Source of the DNA: Phallus indusiatus
Taxonomy: Eukaryota; Basidiomycota; Agaricomycetes; Phallales; Phallaceae
NCBI GenBank assembly: GCA_027605045.1
Contig: JAQFWX010000072.1
Location: forward strand, 1-64,000
DNA length: 64,000 nucleotides
Direction: 5' to 3'
In this document: one piece after another, positions 56,787 to 64,000 of the stretch
Position numbering within the stretch: position 1 is the stretch's first letter
How the letters are laid out: the number at the start of each line of letters is the position of its first letter
Made by a program: the position numbers and the translations under genes
The notes under the pieces: generated by a model
The model's database searches: none
What the model was told of the DNA's origin: nothing
The model's input: only the letters and a program-made list of their open reading frames with translations

Positions 56787-58822
56787 ACATTGTGACATCT
56801 GCATTTTTTCTCTCGTTATTATATCATTGTAACATCACTCAAGTTCGTATTATATCAACTGATGGATTTGCAAATGCTCTTTTTTTTTCTTTTCGATGAC
56901 TGGTTCCAGTCTATCTCGTTTGCCTATTTTTTCCTAGTTCACTCCAATGAGACTCCAGCGCTTCCGATCTAACAGTGAAAATCATTATCAACCCTGATCC
57001 TGGGAAGAACTTGGGTCGGATTTCCTATTCAGAAGAAGCTCTACCCCTGGGCCATGGCATTGTTCATATCGGCTTCTTTAAATGCGCATGCCATGGCGGT
57101 TTATTACTCAGAGCTTAATTTGAGTTTCGGAAGGGCCGCCATCATTCAGTACATTATGACACCTTGAGAAGACGTCGAATCAATCAATTTAACGTATATT
57201 ACAATGATTCTCTTTCAACGCCATGGTTAAAGAAAAATTACTATTTATCAGACCACAATGATCCTCTTCATTTTCAACGTCATACCTTACACCCCTTTCA
57301 CAAGTGCTTTGGATATATTATCCTACGTTTTATCATGCCTAATGCTCTGACTCTGAACTTGACTCACAGCGACTGTACCCCAAAAGCTTGCTTCGAATTC
57401 CCTCCCGAGAAGCTGATGGGGAATTTACCCACCGGTAATTCTTCCTTCAGCCTATATAGCAATATATCTAATAGAGTTTGATATTCAAGTCTCTTCAATG
57501 TTTGGGATGGACATATTTCATGCTTCTGATGCCAATTTAGACCTCGGTTACCAATGTTTGTCTTTCTGTCGATTTATTGTATCTCAGGCACTTATATCTG
57601 TCACCCAAAAATGCCAGATGAAATACATCCGAATTTCACGGATGAAACGGTGCGTTAGATCAGTAAAATATTTGTTTCCACTTCACAGTTGAACATGACA
57701 TCGAATTTCAGAACTCCCTTCACTGCCTTATCGACCAAAGGACGGCTCATTTTCTTCGCAAGTCCAGTTTCGAGATAGATAAAGATGGAAGTCCCCCCTC
57801 ATCCCAAATTTTTGATCAACGTATACGGGACAAATAGTTGTTTTTGACGAGGAAAAATCAACATGCCAGACTGACACATCTGGATCGAACTTCGATAACC
57901 ACCTAAATGACATTACCACTCAGGGTAGCGACGACATCCTAGATTTGCGTCCAATGTTCGCCGTGGCATTGTTGATTGTTAATTTAAATGAAACCAAGCG
58001 TAGTTATTGTCCGAGTAAATAGATAATAATGTACTCACTAGTATGCTTGAGTGGTAAGTGCGTACCTATTAGGTAATTGTAAAAGTTCAAGCTGGAGTGG
58101 CACTCCTAGCATATGCGCTTGTTCGTAACTCTATTATTAGGAAAAGGTAAGCTCTAAATAATACCGCAATATCGACATATTTAAAAAAGTATGGCCCTGC
58201 GTAATTGTAGCCGTCATCATGACACTGTGACGTGCCAAAGCGCGTGGACGCCATGGCACGAGAAGTTGAAATTGTTGAGTTTGATTGCTGGGAGCAAATT
58301 CTTGCCCACGAGGCTGTTCATACCATACCAACTTTTTGTTCAAATGACTTGAGTACACTGAACTTTGATGAAAATCTCACGATAATCATATGATTCTTAT
58401 CTTAATTGAGAATCGAGATGATACCCGTTTGGAAGGAAACGTAATTTTCGCTCTTCCTTTGGTTATATCGTTGCTATCCAATGGTCTAGACTGCCATAGG
58501 TTCCTAACTGAAGTTCAAACGCCGTGGCAGTTCCTCGCGATAAGACACACCACCATTTATGTAGTCGATTTAGTGCATATTTTTGAGACCCAATCGTACA
58601 CGTGTGGCTTTAAAACGGCACGTTACTCTGAAATCCCTTTATAAAACCCTTCTTAAAAGCATCCTACGTTCGATTGTCAATTTGCAACAACCTTAGTGCC
58701 TCAATCAAAGTCGCTAAATTATATCCTTTTACTAGTAATTCCCAAGTCTCACCCTTTTCTTACAAAGAGACAAAAAGTTTAGGCTGAAATCTTATTAGTC
58801 TATCCATATCACAATCTGCACT
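56787..58822. other. intergenic stretch with a coding-like fragment
   Basis: No complete gene recognised. At about 56983-57168 a plus-strand frame reads as membrane protein (TWVGFPIQKKLYPWAMALF, then SELNLSFGRAAIIQYIMTP and a stop), possibly a last exon or a remnant. Frames at 57164-57481 and 57498-57692, and minus frames at 57728-57919 and 58137-58358, are unassigned. Confidence 0.4.
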
Positions 58823-59383
58823 ATGAGCGAGGGCACGGTGCGTCTTATCATTGAAGCTCTTTTTTCCGCTTGAACCAATTCATTCTCGGAGAGTAGCATG
58901 CTCTTATTGACTTAAGGATAGCTTCCCCCGATTTACTCCAGCAATTTTGTGGTCGTAGTGAAGACGGAACTTCCTTTTTCTGCAATCTCCGAAAATGCAT
59001 CGAGCCTCAGCGGCCTCACTTCGCAACACAGGCGGACCTAGACCTGCACGTCAAGGACTGTATCAACTATTTTCCTTTTGTTTGTACTGGGTGGTTAGTA
59101 AAAATAACTTCATTTTCGGTTATGGCCTGAGAGCAGTACTCATATTTCATTTGTTACCTCTTCTCAAGCAGAGTGCAATTTAGGAATAAGTCGGATGGTC
59201 GGCGACATGTCGCGTCGCAAAATAATCCACATAGATTTGCATGCCCACTGTGGTAAATATTTCACTCCGAGGAATTCATTTTTGCTAATTTTCTTCAGCG
59301 AAAAACAGTTCGCTCGAAGTGATGCCCTCGCAAACCACACTAGGCTTCACCACAGAGGGGAGACTGAGAATAGTCATATTTAA
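58823..59383 (+). CDS. small C2H2 zinc-finger protein
   Basis: Four exons in phase: 58823-58837 (MSEGT), 58942-59093, 59184-59252 and 59299-59383, giving 106 residues. The second exon has a Cys/His-rich segment (FFCNLRKC, then HFATQADLDLHVKDCINYFP) and FVCTGW. The third and fourth join as RFACPLCEKQFARSDALANH, then TRLHH, a classical finger (C-x2-C-x12-H-x4-H). FARSDAL is a common fungal finger helix. The protein ends with a short polar tail. It may bind DNA or be an accessory protein; function unknown. The first intron has a GTGCGT donor and its acceptor (CTCCAG) decides the frame, so the N-terminus is the least certain part. It lies 337 bases upstream of the Rad5-like gene, on the same strand. 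Confidence 0.6.
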
Positions 59384-59720
59384 TGATATCGGAAAGAGAA
59401 TAAATAATCGAACTATGTACGTCACGGTTAGAATACGATATTGACAGTACTCTCTCGTTAATCTGTTTGATCTCGTTGTTTATGGTGCAAATTTCAAAAA
59501 TGAGCATGCCTTGTCCAGTAAAACATTGAAACGTACTTATGTGTTAAATAACTGAGATACTAGCCTTGTAACAAAGTTCTCGAGCACAAGGGGCACATCA
59601 CTTTTAAGCTTGACGAGGGTGGCGGCCGCTCGGAATGGTAGTCATGCGAAAAAGTGTGACAAATTTATTGTCACGTGTTTTTCTTCTCGCCACCAGCAAA
59701 CCGGCGGAGTCCAGATCTGC
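59384..59720. promoter_or_regulatory. upstream region of the Rad5-like gene
   Basis: No gene seen. It contains a CACGTG E-box near 59672-59677, 44 bases before the ATG at 59721. Unlike the FUN30 and CHK2 upstream regions it has no ACGCG core. Confidence 0.4.
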
Positions 59721-62700
59721 ATGAGTCCTTTTCAACATGTTATAGAGGTGAGATGATAATATTTTGGATTCATGCTACGTTCTTATAAAAACGCGTAGTA
59801 TGCCAAGAGCGGCCGTGCCAAATGCCGTGGGAATTGCATAGATCGATGTATTCCACAAGGTAGTTTAAGGTACGGGTCACTGTATCATCATCAAATATAT
59901 GGTGAAACAACTGCGTGGTTCCATTGGTATCTTTATCTTCATTTCATTTGGTTGTAATAAACTTAGTCGATACTGAATATAGGGAATGCTCCTCGAAAGC
60001 TCTGCCTAAACTGGCCAAGGTCAAGCTGGAACAAGTCCCCGGTTTTCGTGAATTACGGTATTTTCTATCATTTTATACTCTAGTTAATATCGTTTCTGAA
60101 CGGTCGCATTAGTCTAGAAGATCAGGAGCGTGTTCGTGCCGACGTGCAAGCGCGTACAATATTGGCGGTTCCTTCGAGTAGTCAGACCATTTCGGAACCA
60201 CTCAGTAGTAGTCAACCTGCTAGCAGTCAGCATCATCCCAACCATGAAGTAGGCGATTTAAGGGGTCAAAAGCGTAAGCGAACGCAGGAAAATGGGTCTC
60301 AACAGAATAGAGACAGTCATACCGCGGCAACAAACGATGACGATGAATACTTTGATCCTTCTCAGGACGAGGCTAAGGATGAATTATATGTCTCATTACC
60401 ATCCAAAATCGTCGGCGTTCAATATTATCGAGGTAACTTCACTCAATACCTATAAGTGCTCTTTTCTGATCGATTATCAGGACTTGTAGGTGCTGGCGAA
60501 GAAGTGACTTTGGTTCGAGAGTACGACAATCAATACGACAAGAACGCCATTCAAGTCTTGAATATCTCGAGAGAGAAAGTGGGACATATCCCACGTAATG
60601 TCGCCGAAAAGCTTGCCCCATTGATTGATGAAAATCGGGTGACTGTTGAAGGTACACTTTGTCAGCTTGTTTCACAAATTTTTCTAGAACTCATTTTGAT
60701 TAGGCGTTATACATGGCGGTCCAGACCAGTATACAATACCTATGTAAGATCTTAATAATTCGCCCACATGTCTTCCATGTATTTATATGCTTACCAGAAC
60801 GCTGAGAATATATGGAGCTTCCAATCGACGGCCAGAATTAGAGCTTATGCTAATTTGGGCCACGCCGAGACAAAAAGGTATTTATTCTTTATGTGTCACG
60901 TTGCTACCAAATCGATATGTTACTAGGATTTACGGATGCAATGCGGCCAAACGGCTATCCTTCTGGTTCTCAGATTTCGTCAACTCAAGCAAGTGCTGGT
61001 CCGAGCAATATTCCGGAGGCACAACGCCAAAGGCTAATCGAATATGAGAAAGCGGCCGAATTGAAATCGTTGTTGAATTCACTTGAAAAAGTGGACGATG
61101 AAGGACGACGCTCATCTTTACTCGATATTGTTTGTCCGAATGAGGTATATATGCATTTGTTTTCTATATTTGGAAAGTATTCAAAAGCCTATTTAGGACT
61201 TGCTTAATTTACCTACTCATCCTGATCCTCCCTCAGTCGCAAATGGGCAACTCAAAGCTGATCTCCTACGTCACCAAGTCAGCTCTATTTGGTCTTCCGT
61301 TTTGTTATCACTTCTGACCTTCATCTCTTTTTAGAGCCAAGCGCTTCAATGGTGTATTGAGCGAGAAAACCCCGTCTTGCCACAGAAAGAGAGCGACAAA
61401 CCTGTGCAATTCTGGCAATACAAAATTGGACATGATAAGAAGGTATGTAAATATATATATGAGGACCAGAATCTCGCTGAATATCGTTTTTGATTGCGAT
61501 AGCCCTTTTATCTTAATTTGGTTACGCATTCTCCTCAAACAAATCCTCCCGCGTTAGGACGGGGAGGTTTGATGGCTGATGCTATGGGTTTGGGAAAGAC
61601 ACTTACCATGCTTGCCTTGATTGCTGCAACGAAGAGTGACGTCTCCGAAAACTTCTCTAATTCCACTTTGATAGGTACGCAAACTCCATTTTGCAACTAC
61701 GCTCCTACTGAACTTTTTCAGTCGTCCCTGTTTCGGTGATATCCAACTGGAAGACACAAATTAACGATCATATTACCGAAGGCTTCTTGACGTATCATGT
61801 GTACCACGAAGGTGGTCGTTCCATCACACCAAAAAAACTAGCTAAGTTCGATGTTGTGATTACGGCTTACCCTACGGTTACGGGGGATTTTGCACCAAAA
61901 GACTCCAATGAGGAAGGTGCCTCTAGTAAAAAGAAAAAACTCGATCAGGGACTATTTGGGGTCAAATGGAAGGTAGGCGATGTCGTACAAACATGGCACA
62001 TTATCGTGAAATCATAGCAAATCAATAGCGAATTATTTTGGACGAAGGCCACACGATTAGAAATCATAAGACAAAAATGTCTGTTGCTGTGAAAAACCTG
62101 GAGGCGGAGCGTAGATGGGTGAGTGGAAGCTATGGCTAATAGTATCCTGTACTCATTTTGTTTCTCTCCCTAGGTTGTCAGCGGAACACCGATTATTAAT
62201 TCTCCCAAAGTGACTCTTAATTCTTCTTTTCTTATGACATGGGTGACTAATTAATGGAATTAGGACCTGGGGTCCTTGCTCGAATTTCTTCGAATCTGTC
62301 GTCCTTTGGACAACGACGAATATTACAAACGTCTAATTATGCGTCCCATTACACAAGGTGCACCTGAAGGCGCTGAACTTCTCAAGGCAAGTGAATTCAT
62401 CTCATAAACACGTACGCACCGTGCAATTAACCGACATATTTAGGCCCTCATGTCACACATCTGCATCCGCAGAACAAAAGAGATGCAAAATGAGAAGGGT
62501 GAATACCTTGTACCGTTGCCTCCTGTGGAAATGACACTTGTTCCGGTGAAGCTAGATGAAGCTACTAGGGTAAGAAGTAACGCTTTTATAGAAATATCAA
62601 ATTTCGAATTTTTTTATAAGAAATTATATGATGAGATCGAAGCGCTCTCTCAACAAAGGTTTACTTCGATGATGAATCTTCGTCCACAATCAACCGGAAA

Positions 62701-64000
62701 ACTCAGTGTAAGCACACTTCCGAAGTTTAGTCTTCCACACCGGCTTAATTGGCTTGAATTAGATGCCCACTAATGTTCTTTCATTGCTTACGAGACTACG
62801 GCAATTGACCCTGCATCCCGGACTGATCCCTCGTGATTATTTGGAACAGCTCCGCTCTATGGTAATTTCAAATGATGCTCAAGCAGTTCCGCCACCTGCA
62901 ATTCCCGTTACGCCTGAAGAACGAATTCGATTGCAAAACATTCTAGCCCGTGCGATTGAAGACAGCGAAGAATGTCCAGTTTGTTTTGAAATTAGTGTGT
63001 TTGGATATAGATACAACGATGTTTAGTTCTATGATTGAACTAATTATCGCTTCTTTTTTTTGTAGCGAACGAACCGCGAATCACTCCATGCGCGCATATA
63101 TTCTGCTTAGCCTGCATTACCGAGGTTATTACGAGAGATCCTAGATGTCCTATGGTAATTTATTCACGATATCATTTAAAAATATACCGTTGACATTTTC
63201 CATAGGATCGTCGTACTATCCATTTGTCGGACTTAATTTCTCCGCTTCCTCCAACCGACGCAACGCAGGCGCCACCCCCGAAGGAAGACGAGGACGAGGA
63301 TGCACCAGCTTCCTCGGCTAAGGTCGAACAACTGATTCATCTACTTCAACTCACCCCACGAAATGAGAAATCATTGGTTTTTTCCCAGTTCACGTCCTTC
63401 TTGGACAAAGTGCGTGCGATTTCTTTTACTACGTACCGAATTCACGGCATTAATTGCTTTTATATCTTCGAAGATCGCGGAGGCTTTAGATGAAGCGGGG
63501 TGAGTACAAGAAATAATTTTCCAGTTGGATGATGTTCTGACTTTGTTTAAGAATTTCCTATGTTCGATTTGACGGTCAAATGTCAGCGGGGCGTCGCCAA
63601 CAAGTTCTTGAAAGGTTTAATCAGCCCTTGGAGGAGGTACAGGATATGAAACCAAGCCAGAGCGCCTTCCCGGTCACTCAGTCCACTAGGAGCACTCGGA
63701 GTAAACGAAATATGAATGGCTTTGTCAGCGAAGCTATCGAGGCTGGTGACGAAGAAGATGATTTTGTACCCGACGACGACGACGACGATCCTTTTGAAGA
63801 CATGTCCGAAGACGACTGGTCGAAGAAAAGCAAAGGGAAAGGGAAGGCCAAAGCGAAGGGAAAGGGAAAGGGGAAACAGAAAGCCAACGGCAAATCCAAG
63901 TTGAAAGACGACTTCGACTGTTCTGATGGCATAAATCCGGCTGTCATGCTAATATCACTGAAAGCTGGCGCGTTGGGACTTAATTTAACGGTCGCCAATA
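59721..64000 (+). CDS. RAD5: Rad5/HLTF-like SNF2 translocase and RING ligase with N-terminal PARP-type zinc finger (3' end outside window)
   Basis: Post-replication-repair enzyme: DNA translocase plus RING E3 ligase that extends ubiquitin chains on PCNA. Exons 59721-59747 (MSPFQHVIE), 59799-59926, 59983-60057 and 60113 onward join in phase. The first three encode YAKSGRAKCRGNC, GSLRYG, TTAWFH-WEC: a PARP-type zinc finger (C-x3-C-x28-H-x2-C; usual is C-x2-C-x28-30-H-x2-C). A Ser-rich linker with KRKR and an acidic stretch follows. The HIRAN domain is at about 60375-60640 (KIVGVQYYRGLVGAGEEVTL, EYDNQYDKNAIQVLN, VGHIPRNVAEKLAPLI), which in HLTF binds 3' DNA ends. SNF2 motifs: GLMADAMGLGKTLTMLALIA, VVPVSVISNW, ILDEGHTIRN, WVVSGTPI and CIRRTK. 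The RING is inserted between the lobes (EECPVCFEI, ITPCAHIFCLACI, CPM). Helicase-C begins with SLVFSQFTSFLDK, YVRFDGQMSAGRRQQVLERF and ISLKAGALGLNLTVAN at the window end. Confidence 0.85.

Overview
This window is nuclear DNA of a filamentous fungus, most probably a mushroom-forming basidiomycete (Agaricomycetes). The evidence is the many short introns (about 45-75 nt, GT...AG) in nearly every gene, a CNQCARR-type zinc-cluster transcription factor typical of basidiomycetes, sugar porters with a long N-terminal tail, and a non-LTR retrotransposon carrying endonuclease, reverse transcriptase and RNase H. The species cannot be named from the sequence. All multi-exon models below were spliced by eye.

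Layout. 1-1.0 kb: 3' part of a PPG1-type Ser/Thr phosphatase. 1.1-2.6 kb: an unrecognised multi-exon gene. 3.3-7.3 kb: a Fun30/SMARCAD1-type SNF2 remodeler. 7.4-8.9 kb: BET5 (TRAPP subunit, minus) and TRM112 (plus), divergent. 9.2-11.8 kb: an FHA-domain checkpoint kinase (Chk2/Cds1/Rad53). 12.0-14.2 kb: a worn tandem duplication with a probable minus-strand gene. 14.2-19.7 kb: gene-poor. 19.7-23.5 kb: a large low-complexity Zn2Cys6 factor (minus). 23.5-39.2 kb: gene-poor, interrupted by a 5'-truncated LINE at 30.0-32.3 kb with a perfect 16-bp target duplication. 39.2-39.7 kb: a small Ser/Arg-rich conserved-looking protein (minus). 40.7-43.4 and 51.8-54.5 kb: a tandem pair of sugar-porter genes, separated by a complete 7.3-kb LINE (43.85-51.11 kb, minus) with intact ORF1, intact ORF2, poly(A) and target duplication. 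55.3-56.8 kb: a DCAF7/WDR68 WD40 protein. 58.8-59.4 kb: a small C2H2 zinc-finger protein. 59.7 kb to the end: a Rad5/HLTF-like protein that runs off the window.

Themes. Three genes act in genome maintenance: the Fun30-like remodeler (end resection, silent chromatin), the Chk2-like kinase (DNA-damage and replication checkpoint) and the Rad5/HLTF-like translocase-ubiquitin ligase (post-replication repair). The first two carry paired ACGCG/ACGCGT (MluI cell-cycle box type) sequences just upstream of their ATGs. The third appears to begin with a PARP-type zinc finger ahead of HIRAN-SNF2-RING, which would be a nick- or break-sensing version of a fork-remodelling enzyme. The transcription factor has its zinc cluster split by a 98-residue low-complexity loop. 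These two architectures, the recent LINE activity and the one-directional homopolymer losses in the truncated LINE copy are the main points for a second look.
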